64,000 bases of DNA from Chelydra serpentina (GCA_037349315.1 JBAIAC010000008.1:40274001-40338000), one strand, 5' to 3'. Counted from the stretch's first letter, positions 38,451 through 51,968 are shown. The notes: generated from the letters alone by a model not told the origin. Made by a program: numbers and translations.

Positions 38451-39640
38451 ACTGTACACGGATTTGTCATGAATCGCAGGCCTCGCTCTTTCCATAAAAG
38501 CAGCCAATGGCCGGGGCAGACGGGAATAACTGACACTTGCTTTAGCCGTAGATGATCGTGTCAACAAAATGAATAGATCGGCAAAAAAAAATCGATGGTA
38601 ACCTGCTCCTCCAGCCACGCTGCCTTACTCCGGTGCTTTGCTTGTAAACAAGCGGAGCAAGTAGCCTGGCTCCCTCTGTGACCGCAGGGATTCCCCGCCA
38701 GGATTAAGGCCTCTAGGCACCGCTGGGAGTGTATATGTAGGGTGTCGGTTTGGGCGAGCACTTCCTCCTTCCTCCAAAATGTGATTCAACTTTTGGTTAT
38801 TCGGTCTCAACCCGGCTTGGCCCCGGTGCTCTCTGTCTAGCCGCTTGCGTTTGAATTCTGGAGCGATCTGATCTGGGGCCAGGTGCAGCCCCCTTTGTTG
38901 GCTGTCTTTTCCAACAGACCGAAGCCCCCCCAAGCCGTGGGGTAAGCCCCCGAGCAGCGCCGGCGAGAAGGGCAGCAGTCTCAGAGCAGCCAACATCTCT
39001 CCCCTCCACCCCCACCCCCACCCCGCCGGAGCCTAGGCTGGAAAGTGGCAAGGAAACAACCAGCTTCCCCCAGAGCCGCTTCTCCTGCAGCTCCCGCTTC
39101 CCCCCAAATTGGGCTCCGTGTCCTTATTTACCACGTGGACAATGATTTTAGATGCTGTCACTTAGAGCCAAGCAAGAACATTGCTGTCGGTTCGGCGTGG
39201 CCTCTAAAGCCTGGCGAAACAGATTGCGAATAATAAAAAAAAAAAAAGAAGAGGGAGGGGGCGTGCGAGGGGGAAGGGGGGAGAGAGCCACCTCCTTCTC
39301 TGGGAGGGGGAGATTGCGGCTCCAATGAAAAGTAGTCGCTTACTAGGGGAGGGGGGGGTGTGTATGGCGGGGGGGGGGGGGGAGAACTTTTCCTGTTGAC
39401 TGTTGGAAGCGAATTGAGCAATTATCTAGTTTACCTTCTCCTCTTGGAAGTTAACGATTGGCGAGATCTTGGCTGCGTTATTGACACAACACTTTCTATT
39501 GATAGAAATAAGCAGCGATTGTCCTTAAGTCACTGGTGCGCCAGAGTAAACTGTGATGGGCTGGCATGAGTCCACTGGACCGGGAAGGCTGGTTCCGCCG
39601 GCGGAGGCTGTGACGATGCTGGTGGCGGCGACGGTGCTGG
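38451..39640. promoter_or_regulatory. FEZF1 proximal upstream region
   Basis: Contains a CATAAAAG...CCAAT arrangement near 38493-38511, a CACGTGG at about 39132, an A run near 39235-39246 and G-rich tracts at 39346-39382 (longest G run 39369-39382). No protein-coding signal. It is the most likely core promoter and 5' UTR area, but the start site cannot be placed. Confidence 0.4.
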
Positions 39641-39655
39641 TCTCTCTCCTTGCAG
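39641..39655 (+). promoter_or_regulatory. Candidate splice acceptor in FEZF1 5' UTR
   Basis: Pyrimidine tract ending in tctctctccttgcag, 99 bp before the FEZF1 ATG. It is a strong match to a 3' splice site and would fit an upstream non-coding exon. Use is not proven from sequence. The 5' UTR may instead run straight through it. Confidence 0.4.
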
Positions 39656-39754
39656 ATCAGTGACCAGAAAAAGGGGGAGAGTGGGGAGAGAGAGGGGGAA
39701 AAAAAGAGGCGTCTACCAAAGCGGCTCAGACCGGCGAACAAATGCAAGCCAGCC

Positions 39755-42099
<2,345 letters not shown>

Positions 42100-42645
42100 G
42101 GGAACTGCAAGCGCGGAGCTCCGCCGGTCCTAGGAGCCGGGAAAGCAACCCGGAGCCCCGCCGTTGCAACCACCCTCCTGCTTCTTTGCATGCACCTGTT
42201 AAGCGGTTTTGTGTATTACGCTCTATTTGGCCACTAACATTGATGGGCTGGGCGTTTCCTTCTTTTTGTTGTTGTTGGGTTGTTTTGGTTTGTTTTCTTT
42301 CTTTCAAGACTCGATTTTTTTTTTAACATCTCAGGGTTAGAGATGGTTAAAAAAAAAAAAAAAAGCCAAGCCAGTTTCTGCTGTATTTATTGGGATCTGT
42401 ATTATCCGAGCCGGGAATGCTGCACCACTTAATTATTTCGATGTGTGTATATCTGTGTGTTGGTTCTGCCCTGTCGCCGATGCCTGCTGGTTGTCCCTTC
42501 TTGCTAGTTCACCCCTTCCCTGAATATCGTATCTCTATGGCCAGAGCTAGTTCACTATGTACGGCTTTGAATTTCAGTTTGATTCTTGCACGTGGAAAAT
42601 GAATTCGTTGACCCGGTGGAAATAAATACTTGGAGCACGATGATT
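42100..42645 (+). other. FEZF1: FEZF1 3' UTR
   Basis: Sequence between the stop and an AATAAA at 42621-42626. It contains T-rich and A-rich homopolymers (a 9-T run near 42316; a long A run near 42349-42364) and no mobile-element signature. The cleavage site is inferred to lie at about 42.64 kb. Confidence 0.65.
42621..42626 (+). promoter_or_regulatory. FEZF1 polyadenylation signal
   Basis: Canonical AATAAA 522 bp after the FEZF1 stop codon, the first perfect hexamer downstream. Confidence 0.65.
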
Positions 42646-43059
42646 AAATCATCAAGGGCGCATTAGCTATTTAAATTATTCAGCTACAAGACCAATGATC
42701 GTATTAAAGAGCTGTGATCCCACCATACCGATTCCTAATGTATTGATAACGAAAGGCTGGGGGCGGATGATAGGTAATGCCAACATAGAGGGGTGTGTGT
42801 GTGTGTATTTATGTTTAATCAAGTAGGGAAGATGGATGGAAATCAAAACTGTGGTTGATGCCAGGTCCTTGAAATGCTCCAAGTGTTAAGCAGCAGCTCT
42901 GCTGTGAGCTTAGGCTCTGGTGTTTTCTAACTGCAAACCTCTCCTGTTTTCGTGCCAAAACACTGAAACAACTGCTAAAGACTTTAATTAAGAGGGGGTA
43001 ATTAGCTCGGATTTATCAAAGCCGGGTTGTTATACTATTAGCTGCTCAGTAGAAGCTGC
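42646..43059. other. FEZF1 3' flank
   Basis: Includes a GT run (42791-42806) and a TAATT-rich stretch (actttaattaagagggggta, then attagctcggatttatca) at 42980-43020 that looks like clustered homeodomain sites. No gene. Confidence 0.4.
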
Positions 43060-43960
43060 CAATCCAGCCTTAAAAACTGAGCGCGCTCCTACCGGTCGTT
43101 GCCTAGAAAGAAAGCGGGGCGGAAGAATGGCTGAGCCCGGGAAGGAGATCTTATTGTCTGCATTTATTGTACATCTCTCCTGTCGCGAAACAAAATTAGC
43201 CTCCCCCCAATCGGGTGCTGCCCCCAGCCAGTAGTAAAAGCAGCATCTTTAAGGGGCTTCTTTTGCTACTCTTATTTATTCGCCTCCTCACCAAAAGAGC
43301 CAGGAGCCTCGTGGGAGCCGCAGGCGGTGCTCACAGGCCGGCAGCTGATCGGCTGCCCCAGATAACCCGCTCGCGGAGAGGGGGAGTTCGGGGTTCTCTT
43401 CGGGAACGCCTTGTTTGGCACGAACTAGACAAACTCGCCGGGAACATCTTTTCCAGAGGCCGAGGGCAGCCAAATGGATGCGGGCGAATCCGAGGAGAGG
43501 CGCCAGCTGCGAACCAGCCTCACATGGCCTTTAGCCGCTTCTTCGCCCTCCAGTTTGACGTGTTTAAGAGCCGTTGTCCGCATTTGAACGTCGTGTCGTG
43601 TTGTCGTTCAGAAAGGAGGGGCTTGGAACTGTTCCCCCACCCCCAACGAAGGGGGCCGAGCTGAGGTTACCCCGAATGGGTTTCAAGCCCGTCTGCTGCG
43701 CACCGCACCTCGGCAGGACAGTGTCTGACCCCCACGGCCGCGCGTGGGAAGACAGTGTAGCGACCGGGCGGAAAGTCACTAGAGAGGAGCAGAGCATACC
43801 GGGTTCCGATGCTCTCCGGGAGAGAAGGCGGGGGACTAGAGAGCATTGCCTGGGCACGGACAGACGGCGCAAGCGCTACGACTGTGTGGCCGCAGACACC
43901 AGGGAGGAATTTCGGGGATCGTGCGAAATAACCCGATCTCTGACAAGTGATCAGCTCTTG
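43060..43960. promoter_or_regulatory. CpG-rich block downstream of FEZF1
   Basis: CpG-dense sequence (e.g. cccacggccgcgcgtggg near 43731) about 0.4 kb after the FEZF1 3' UTR. No coding similarity was recognised in the overlapping open frames on either strand. Confidence 0.4.
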
Positions 43961-46094
43961 GGAAGTTACAGCTGCTCAGTCCGACCTTCGTGAGCCGGCA
44001 GACCCTTGGAGTCTGTACGTGTCTCCCAGCTGTGTGGTACTCAAATATTTGGACAATTCAGGTTTCTTTCCCGAGCTTAGAGGATACAATGTTTCTGTGC
44101 AGTGTGTTGCCCATGAACACAGATCTCCAGGTCCTGGCTGCGAAGGTCTCACACGGATCACACGATCACACCCTGCTCTTCCCAGTGTTTCCAGGATCTG
44201 GACTGGCACCCGGATCCCGGCTCTGTAGGAAGGGGCTGTGCAGCGGAAGCGAGTCGAGCTGGTTGGAGGGACAGGCCTAGTTGGTCAGGTTAAATTGCAG
44301 TTAGCCATTTTGTAATCAATGCGTGGTCCCGCTGTCGTGGTGCGTTGGGGGATGGGCTGTTTGATACGAGTCTGTACAATGGGCATAAACTTGAAACAGA
44401 CTACGTGTGTCTAAATATGTGTTGGGAAGTGCTGTAAAAACGGAAGTAGCCTCCCTTCCACATACATGAGCTTAACGATTGGGGCCTTAAGAGATTGTAT
44501 TTGTAAAATAAACAAACACTGAGCGGTGCAAAACAACGCATCAGAAAGGGCAGCTAAGGTTGCTTGCAGAATCACTTTCCATTTTCTCCCCAAACTCAGA
44601 TACCACGAGATGCCTGAACCTTGGATGACGCCCTGAATGGAATGGGGATGAGAACACTAGTTAATACCCTGGCGATGGAGCAGTTGGATTCCCCGCCCCC
44701 CCACACTTTCTTTTTACCCAGTATACCAATGGTATGGTGGGCTGGCGGAAATGGAGAGAACGGAGACTGTTTAATTGGGGCAGAGAGTGCTGGTGGTTTT
44801 GCAAGTCAGAGCAAAAAGAGAGACTGAAATAAGAACTACGGATGGATTTAGTTTGCCCGAACATTTGTTACATGATAGCAAAGATAAGGTAACCGGGAAA
44901 GGGGCAGACACCAGTGCATTTCCCCGATGTGCAATTTGTATCGGACTGGAGGCACGCTTGCTCAGGTCTCTGTACGAACTGGATTAGAATGTCTGACCCA
45001 AGAATGTTAAGGATATTAGGGGCGGGCGGGGAGAGTATTTTGGGTTTATTCCACCTCCCCTTCTAACCAAGAAGGCCTGTAGTCTGTCTGCGGGCGGGCG
45101 GGGAGGGCTTGGGTTCAGCCCCCTCTGTCGGGATTCCCGGTCTTTGCAGGTGCGCTTCCGGGGGCACACATTCTTCCTTTGACAGATGTCTCCACCCAGA
45201 TGGAACCACACGGGCACGAGTGGCTGATGGGCCAACTGGGAGCCAGCTCCGGAGTTCCCAGCTGTGCTGGCCCTGGGACTGCACTGTGCAGCCTGGTTTC
45301 CTTCTATCGCCGCCTCTCCTGTAGGGTCACCGCTCCTCTCTCGTATAGCAAGGCCCTTTTAGGCGAACGCCCAAATGCTTCTGCCATGGAAACCAACGGA
45401 TGTTTGGCCCCAGTGAGAGCCGGATCAGAGCCGGCTCCGCTGCGTGCGTGGAGCGAAGTGACGGGAGAGATCAGATGTCAGCAGCGAGTAGCGGCGTTCA
45501 GCTTTCACACCTGTTGTTCTTCATCGTCCGTGTGAGGCGCGCCTGATGCCCTTCTTATAGAGTCGTCTCCTCTGGAGACCTCAATGAAAGAAAGAAAATA
45601 AATACAACCGAGGCGCAGGGAGTCTGCTAAGGTCACAGTCCCTCTTGTCTAGGACACATCGGCAGTCGGGCACAGTTCTTCGTCAGTGTAGGAGCCTGGG
45701 GAAAGGAGTGTTTCAATCAGCATCAGGAGTCAGGACTGAACTGATGGAGCAGAGCTGGCTGGGGAAATCAGAGCAAAGGCCGATGTGAAACACCGACTAG
45801 TGTGGCTGGGTTCCACCCATAGGAGCACTGGCCGCTGTCCACCGTTCACCTAGATTTCCAAACCGTCCCCTAAACACTCAGGACTAAGGACCAGGAAGAG
45901 GGGCAAAAACCACGGCGCCCTTCCGAGTGACGTCTGACGGGAGGGTGGGGATGGGTGGATGGGTTCATCTCCCGGGGTATTTTTAGTCCTATCGGTCTTG
46001 AATCTGACCAGTTGTAAGTTTTGTGTGCGCTATAAATGACCAGAGTGGCAAAATAGGAGCTTCCCCCCCCCCCCGCCCCTTCGGAGTCTCAGCT
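43961..46094. other. FEZF1 downstream sequence, no recognised feature
   Basis: No mobile element or exon recognised. Open frames on both strands are unrelated to known families. Confidence 0.5.
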
Positions 46095-46265
46095 GCGTTA
46101 CAATGGCGCTTCAGTGTGGACACTATGGGTGAGGTTCTCCCATCCCTGTAGTAAATCCAGCTCCCCTGAGGAGGTAGCTAGGTTCACAATAATTCTTCCC
46201 CGGACCTAGCACTGTCTACACACCCCTGAGCAACATACCTGGGTGGCGCTAACATTTTAGTTTAG
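46095..46265 (-). mobile_element. Degraded MITE, same family as 63731-63985
   Basis: Reverse of that element with the same landmarks in order: gcttcagtgtggacac, ggttctcccatccctg, gaggaggtagctagg, gacctagcactgtctacac, cacccctgagcaaca. It marks the right edge of the mobile-element-poor zone. Confidence 0.6.
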
Positions 46266-46749
46266 ATCTGGCCGCTGTTACCAGAGGGTAGTTAAATACC
46301 ACGGTCCAAAGCAGAACAAGCAAACGCCAAGCAACCACAACCCAACCCCCTTTCGTTCAAATGGAAACTATGGAGGAGTTGAGCCTCAACAAGCTGTTTG
46401 GAAGTAGCCAAGTGCCCGATAGCCCAGATGCATGTGCAGTAATCACCTCTCAGGACATTTCCAGGATTCATCAGGTTGCTCCTGTGAATCATTTAGAGTT
46501 CAGCAAGGACAAACTGCAGCTGGGATGTGTGCGGGTGGGGACGCTCATCACGTTCTTAGCCCTTGTGCATGTCAGGGCTACCTAGGCCTAGGCGGTCCAG
46601 CAAACTAGTAATCAAGCCCCTGCTTGACTGAACTAGATTGAAACGAAAGATTTAGCATGTTTGTTTTCCCGGCCTATATTAACACATGATACCAATGATT
46701 TTGATAGTAAAATTTTTAAATGCCCATTGACTGGACTGCACCAAAGTCA

Positions 46750-46985
46750 TTAGTGAGACCAGGTGGGTGAGGTGACATGTTTTATTGGACCAGCTTCTGT
46801 TGGTGAGAGAGATGAACTTTGGGGCTTCAACAGAGTTCTTGTTCTTCAGGTCTGGGAAAGGTTTCCTGAAGAATAGCTCCAAAGCTTGTCTCTCTCCCCA
46901 ACAGAAGTTGGTCCAATACAAGATATTGCCTCACCCACTCTGTCTCTATAATATCCTGGGACCAACACATCTATAACAACACTGC
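46750..46985. mobile_element. Penelope-like 3' end arranged as an inverted repeat
   Basis: The right arm (46879-46946: aaagcttgtctctct...acagaagttggtccaata...gcctcacccac) followed by ggaccaacacatctataaca resembles a common turtle Penelope-like 3' end. The left arm (46755-46820) is its reverse complement, separated by about 60 bp. Confidence 0.6.
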
Positions 46986-47185
46986 ATCCACCAAAGTCAC
47001 CAGTACAGTTTCCTTTCCCTATCATTGACACACTGGGGTGACAGAACAGTATCACAATGATTTGATGCGAATGCAAATCTGTGGAGAATCTGTTACCACC
47101 TGAGGATTAATTTAAACGATGCCTGTGCAGTAAATCTGTTCTCACCACCCTGTTATGCGGGGACAGGGTAGAAGGGTAGCCAATA

Positions 47186-47815
47186 AGAACATAAGAATGG
47201 CCCTACTGGGTCAGACGAAAGGTCCATCTAGCCCAGTATCCTGTCTTCCGACAGTGACCAGTGCCAGGTGCCCCAGATGGAATGAACAGAACAGGTAATT
47301 GTCAAGTGATCCATCCCCTGTCGCCCATTCCCAGCTTCTGGCAAACTGAGGCTAGGGACACCATTCCTGCCCATCCTAGATAATAGCCATTGATGGACCT
47401 ATTCTCCATGAATTTATCTAGTTCTTTTTTGAACCCTGTTATGGTCTTGGCCTTCACAACATCCTCTGGCAAGGAGTTCCACAGGTTGACTGTGTGTTGT
47501 GTGAAGAAATACTTCCTTTTATTTGTTTTAAACCTGTTGCCTATTAATTTCATTTGGTGACCCCTAGTGCTTGTGTTATGAGAAGTAGTAAACAACACTT
47601 CCTTATCTACTTTCTATACACCAGTCATGATTTTATAGATCAAAATCATATCTCCTCTTAGCGGTCTCTTTTCCAAGCTGAAAAGTCCTGGTCTTATTAA
47701 TCTCTCCTCTCTCCTCATATGGAAGCCGTTCCATACCCTCATCATTTTTGTTGCCCTTTTCTGAACCTTTTCCAATTCCAATATATCTTTTCCAATTTCA
47801 ATATATCATATAGTT
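47186..47815 (-). mobile_element. CR1 LINE 3' end
   Basis: Starts gaacataagaatggccctac and continues through ggtccatctagcccagtatc and catcctctggcaaggagttc. Minus-strand ORF 47598-47302 reads [11 protein letters not shown]...[14 protein letters not shown], the CR1 RT C-terminus. 5'-truncated near 47815. Confidence 0.88.
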
Positions 47816-48569
47816 ACTGGGATAACACTACTGAAAAGGAAATTGCTCTCCTCCCTTCTCAAGGGCCACCTTGCAGTTATGGGGCTACTGCACTGCTGCT
47901 AACGCTTTGCTCATTCTGCCAAGAGAAGGGTCCAGCCCCCTTTCACCAATCCGGCTCTCAGGCAGGCTTTATCTATTGGATACTCAAAGTTGTACCAAAA
48001 ACTGATCACCAGGAAAGATATCAACACACCGGCCCGGCCCCTCAGAATGAGGCTTTCTGCAGAAGGAACCGAAAAGTTGTCAGTGCTGATACAGCTGATA
48101 CAGTTTCTGGAGGAGCAACATCCTTTCAGATATCCCGTTTGGTTTGCTATCAGAGTTGCATTTGTATAACGCCACTTGTGTAGTTATGTGGTGAAATCCC
48201 GGCCCCGTGGCCAGGATTTAATCTATAGACGCTAGGCACCCTTGACATCACTGAAAAGCACAACCAAATTAATGCCCAGAAATTAAAATGAAGCATTTTA
48301 ATTCACTAAAATTCACTGCCAGCAAAGCAAGTAACTCAGAAGCTGAAGTTTTCCTCCAATTCCTCCACTAATTCCTAATCTCTTACCATTCCTCCCTGAT
48401 GCCTGTGTGAAAAAGCAAACTTTATGGTGTGGAAGCAAGTGAGTTATCTGCGTGAACAAGGGAGACCACATCTTGCCCAGAAACTTTAAGGCAGCCAAAG
48501 CCCAAACTATAGAAGAGCTGATCCATCCCTCTATCTATCTAGCTGTTTGTCAATCTATGGCACTCATAT
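47816..48569. other. No recognised feature
   Basis: Unassigned sequence between repeat fragments. The 154-residue open frame ending at 48183 begins inside CR1 and shows no known domain. Confidence 0.4.
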
Positions 48570-48710
48570 TCCCTCCATTATTGTAGTATCCCAGTGCTGC
48601 ACATCTTTAATATATTTATCCTCACAACACTTTTGTGAGGTAGGGAAGTGCTATTATCCCCATTTTGCAGATGGGGAACTGAGGCACAGAGATACTAAAT
48701 GATTCAGGAA
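48570..48710 (-). mobile_element. MIR/L2-like ancient repeat
   Basis: Contains cacaacacttttgtgaggta, ctattatccccattttgcag and atggggaactgaggcacaga, the reverse of the MIR-type 3' region. Confidence 0.6.
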
Positions 48711-48714
48711 CATG

Positions 48715-49105
48715 ATACTGAAAAGGACCTCCTGGGTCATCACATCCAGTGCCATGCTACAGCAGGCAATCTTATTTATAATCCTATTAATAAATGTATC
48801 AAGCTCCATCTTATAACTAGTTAGTGTGTTTCCTCTTTGTGACTATTGGAAACCTTCTCTAGACCCTCATTCCTCGGATGGTTAGAAACCTTTTTCTAGT
48901 TTTTGGCCTTAATTTGCCCCAAATCACATAAGAATGGACATCCTGGATCAAACCTATGGACCATCTAGACCAGCATATTGTCTTCTGACAGTGACCAGTG
49001 CCAGTTGCTTCTGAGGGAATCATAGAATTACAGGGCTGGAAGGGACCGCGAGAGATTATCTTGTCCAGTCCCTTGCACTTATGGCAGGACTAAGTATTAT
49101 CTAGA
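48715..49105 (-). mobile_element. Three abutting CR1 3'-end fragments
   Basis: 48715-48927 (aaaggacctcctgggtcatc...), 48928-49014 (cataagaatggacatcctgg...) and 49017-49105 (aatcatagaattacagggct...ggactaagtattatctaga) are all minus-strand CR1 3' ends of different subfamilies. Confidence 0.65.
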
Positions 49106-49731
49106 CAAGGAGTGGGCAAACTACAGCTCACAGGCTGGCCCGCCAGAGCTTTGGATCTGGCCCATGGGATTGCCACCCCCATGGTGCTGCGGGCCCCGTG
49201 CCACTGCTGGAAGCAGCTGGCACCACATCCCTGCTGCCCCTGGGGGAGAGGGAGCAGAGAGCTCCATGCGCTGACCTCGCCTCCAGGCACCGCCCCCTGC
49301 AGCTCCCATTGACTGGGAATGGGGAACTGCGGCCAATGGGAGCTTTGGGGGAGGTACCCACAGGGAAAGGCAGCCCATGGAGCCCTCTGCCCCGCACCCA
49401 GGGGCTACAGGGATGTGGTGCCAGCCGCTTCCAGGAGTGGCTTGGCGCGGGGCCAGAGTAGGCAGGGAACCTGTCTTAGCCCCGCTGCATGCCGCTGCCA
49501 CCCCGGAGCCACTCCAGGTAAGCGGCGCCAGGCTGGAACCTGCATCCCAAACCCCTCTTGCACTCCACACCCCAACCTCCTGCCCTGAGCCCCTTCCTGC
49601 ACAGCACCCCCTCCCACACCCTGCACTCCCTCCCGCAACCCAACCCCCTGCTCCAGCCCTACATTCGTGGCCCTGCATGCAATTTCCCCACCCAGATGTG
49701 GACCTCAGGCCAAAAAGTTTGCCCACCCCTG
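49106..49731. mobile_element. hAT-like element, 626 bp, GC-rich
   Basis: Ends CAAGGAGTGGGCAAACT and AGTTTGCCCACCCCTG are terminal inverted repeats of the hAT GTGGGCAAACT type. No clear 8 bp duplication: TATCTAGA and CTTTATAT differ, and the flanks come from different CR1 positions, suggesting loss of sequence at the site. The many open frames inside (up to 208 codons) have no transposase motifs. Confidence 0.65.
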
Positions 49732-50520
49732 CTTTATATAGTGGCATTATGATATTTTTTGTTTTATTTATATCCCTTTCCTAATGCTTCCTAAAGTTCT
49801 TCTAGGTTTTTTGACTGCCACTGTACATTGAGTGGATGTTTTCAGAGAACTATCCACAATGACACTAAGATCTCGTTCTTGAGTGATAACAGCTAATTTA
49901 GACCCCCCCCCATCATTTTGTATATATAGCTGCGATTGTTTCTTCCAATGTGCATTGCTGTGCACATATCAACACTGAATTTCATCTGCCGTTTTTGTTG
50001 CCCAATCACCCAGTTTAGCAAGATCCCTTTGTAATGCTTCGCAGATAGCTTTGGTCTTAACTATCTTGAGTAATTTTGTATAATCAGCTAATTTTTCCAC
50101 CTCACTGTTCACTCCCTTTTCCATCTCACTTATGAATATGTTGAACAGCACAGGTCCCCATATGAATCCTTGACTTCTTTTCCCCCTTTCCCTCCTCCCC
50201 CGCTATTTAGTTCTCTCCACTGTGAAAACTGACCATTTACGCCTATCCTTTGTTTCTTCTCTTTTAACGAGTTACTGCTTCATGAGAGGACCTTCCCATA
50301 ATTGCTTATTTTGCTTATGAGCCTTTGGTGAGGGACTTTGTTAAAGGCTTTCTGAAAGTCCAAGTACACTATATCTACTGAGTCATCCTTGTCCACATGC
50401 TTGTTAACACCCAAAGAATTCTAATAGATTGGTGAGGCATGATTTCTCCTTCAAAAAGCCGTGTTAACTCTTGCCCAACATATTGTATTAATCTATGTGC
50501 CTTATAATTCTGGTCTTTAC

Positions 50521-50734
50521 AGTGGCGTGCGCCTGTAATCCTTGCTGCTTGAGAGGCTGCAGTTGGCGGCCCGCTCAGGAGTTCTAGGCTGCTGTGCGCT
50601 ATGTCAATCGGGTCTCCGGTGCTACTGACAGTTTGGCCAGCAGGTAGTTGGAGGACTGGCTAGAACAACGCATCTGATGTGTTGTGATCGGCGCTCTCTC
50701 TGTGAGGGCTGATGGACCGATCAGTGACAGTGAC
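50521..50734 (+). pseudogene. 7SL (SRP) RNA-like insertion
   Basis: The first ~115 bp match the 5' Alu domain of vertebrate 7SL RNA, with AGTGGCGTGCGCCTGTAATCC, a gaggctg block, AGGAGTTCTAGGCTG and GTGCGCTATGTCAATCGGGT in the right order and spacing. The remainder (from about 50635) diverges and may be 7SL-derived or of other origin. It interrupts CR1. ACAGTG occurs at both edges as a possible short duplication. It is truncated at the 5' end and lacks an intact B box, so it is not expected to be functional. Confidence 0.7.
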
Positions 50735-50956
50735 TATAGTTTCAACCGATTTGCCTGGTATTGAAGTTAGGCTGACTGCCCTGTAATTGTCAGGATTGCC
50801 TCTGGAGCTTTTTCTAAAAATAGGCATTACGTTAGCTAGCCTCAAGTCATCAGGTACAAAGGCTGATTTAAGCTATAGGTTATGTACCACAGTTAGTAGT
50901 TCTGCAATTTCATATTTGAGTTCTTTCATAACACTTGGGTGAATACCATCTAGTCC

Positions 50957-51894
50957 ATTTAATACCATTAACGATCTGGAGGATGGTGTGGACTGCACCC
51001 TTAGCAAGTTTGCAGATGACACTAAACTGGGAGGAGTGGTTGATACGCTGGAGGGTAGGGATAGGATACAGAGGGACCTAGACAAATTAGAGGATTGGGC
51101 CAAAAGAAATCTGATGAGGTTCAACAAGGACAAGTGCAGAGTCCTGCACTTAGGACGGGAGAATCCCATGCACTGCTACAGACTAGGGACTGAATGGCTG
51201 GGCAGCAGTTCTGCAGAAAAGGACCTAGGGGTTACGGTGGATGAAAAGCTGAACATGAGTCAACAGTGTGCCCTTGTTGCCAAGAAGACTAATGGCATTT
51301 TGGGTTATATAAGTAGGGGCATTTCCAGCAGATCGAGGGACGTGATCATTCCCCTCTATTCAGCACTGGTGAGGCCTCATTTGGAGTACTGTGTCCAGTT
51401 TTGGGCCCCACACTACAAGAAGGATGTGGATACATTGGAAAGAGTCCAGCGGAGGGCAACAAAAATGATTAGGGGGCTGGAGCACATGACTTATGAGGAG
51501 AGGCTGAGGGAACTGGGATTGTTTAGCCTGCAGAAGAGAAGAATGAGGGGGGATTTGATAGCTGTTTTCAACTACCTAAAAGGGGGTTCCAAAGAGGATG
51601 GATCTAGACTGTTCTCAGTGGTAGAAGATGACAGAACAAGGAGTAATGGTCTCAAGTTGCAGAGGGGGAGGTTTAGATTGGATATTAGGAAAAACTTTTT
51701 CACTAGTAGGGTGGTGAAGCACTGGAATGGGTTACCTAGGGAGGTGGTGGAATCTCCTCCCTCAGAGGTTTTTAAGGTCAGGCTTGACATAGCCCTGGCT
51801 GGGATGATTTAGTTGGGGTTGGTCCTGCTTTGAGCAGGGGGTTGGACTAGATGACCTCCTGAGGTCCCTTCCAACCCTGAAATTCTATGATTAA
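50957..51894 (+). mobile_element. CR1 LINE, 5'-truncated, with open RT C-terminus
   Basis: A single open frame (50988-51812, about 275 codons) runs from the catalytic FADDTKLGG box through [15 protein letters not shown] and [14 protein letters not shown] to the ORF2 end. A short 3' UTR then ends ccaaccctgaaattctatga. It is inserted in the opposite orientation into another CR1 (flanks AGTCC/AATCC). The frame is undamaged, so it is one of the younger elements here, though far too short to move by itself. Confidence 0.92.
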
Positions 51895-51968
51895 TCCTGG
51901 TGACTTATTACACTTTAATGTATCAATTTGTTACAAAACCTCCTCTATTGACACTTTGGTCTGGGAAG

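Larger units (their letters stand above)
49732..51968 (-). mobile_element. Long CR1 LINE (RT region), interrupted by a 7SL-like insert and a second CR1
   Basis: Segments 49732-50520, 50735-50956 and 51895-51968 are collinear minus-strand CR1. Recognisable peptides include NPDNYRAVSLTSIPGK and [20 protein letters not shown] from the N-terminal reverse-transcriptase region, and NVMPIFRKSSRG. The joins around the two inserts restore continuous CR1 sequence (tttac/tatagttt; ctagtcc/tggtgactta). Confidence 0.85.

Noticed and set aside
24210..39600. FEZF1-AS1-like antisense transcript
   Set aside because: Such a transcript is known near human FEZF1, but nothing in the sequence alone fixes exons here.
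39650..39754. N-terminal extension of FEZF1 starting at 39650
   Set aside because: The extension begins at TTG, not ATG, and spans a splice-acceptor-like site. The ATG at 39755 has a good Kozak context and matches the known N-terminus.
49121..49747. 208-residue minus-strand open frame
   Set aside because: It lies inside a GC-rich hAT element with several overlapping long frames on both strands. No domain signature.
50521..50734. Primate Alu contamination
   Set aside because: The sequence diverges strongly from Alu, lacks the Alu dimer and poly(A), and is embedded in turtle-type CR1 on both sides.
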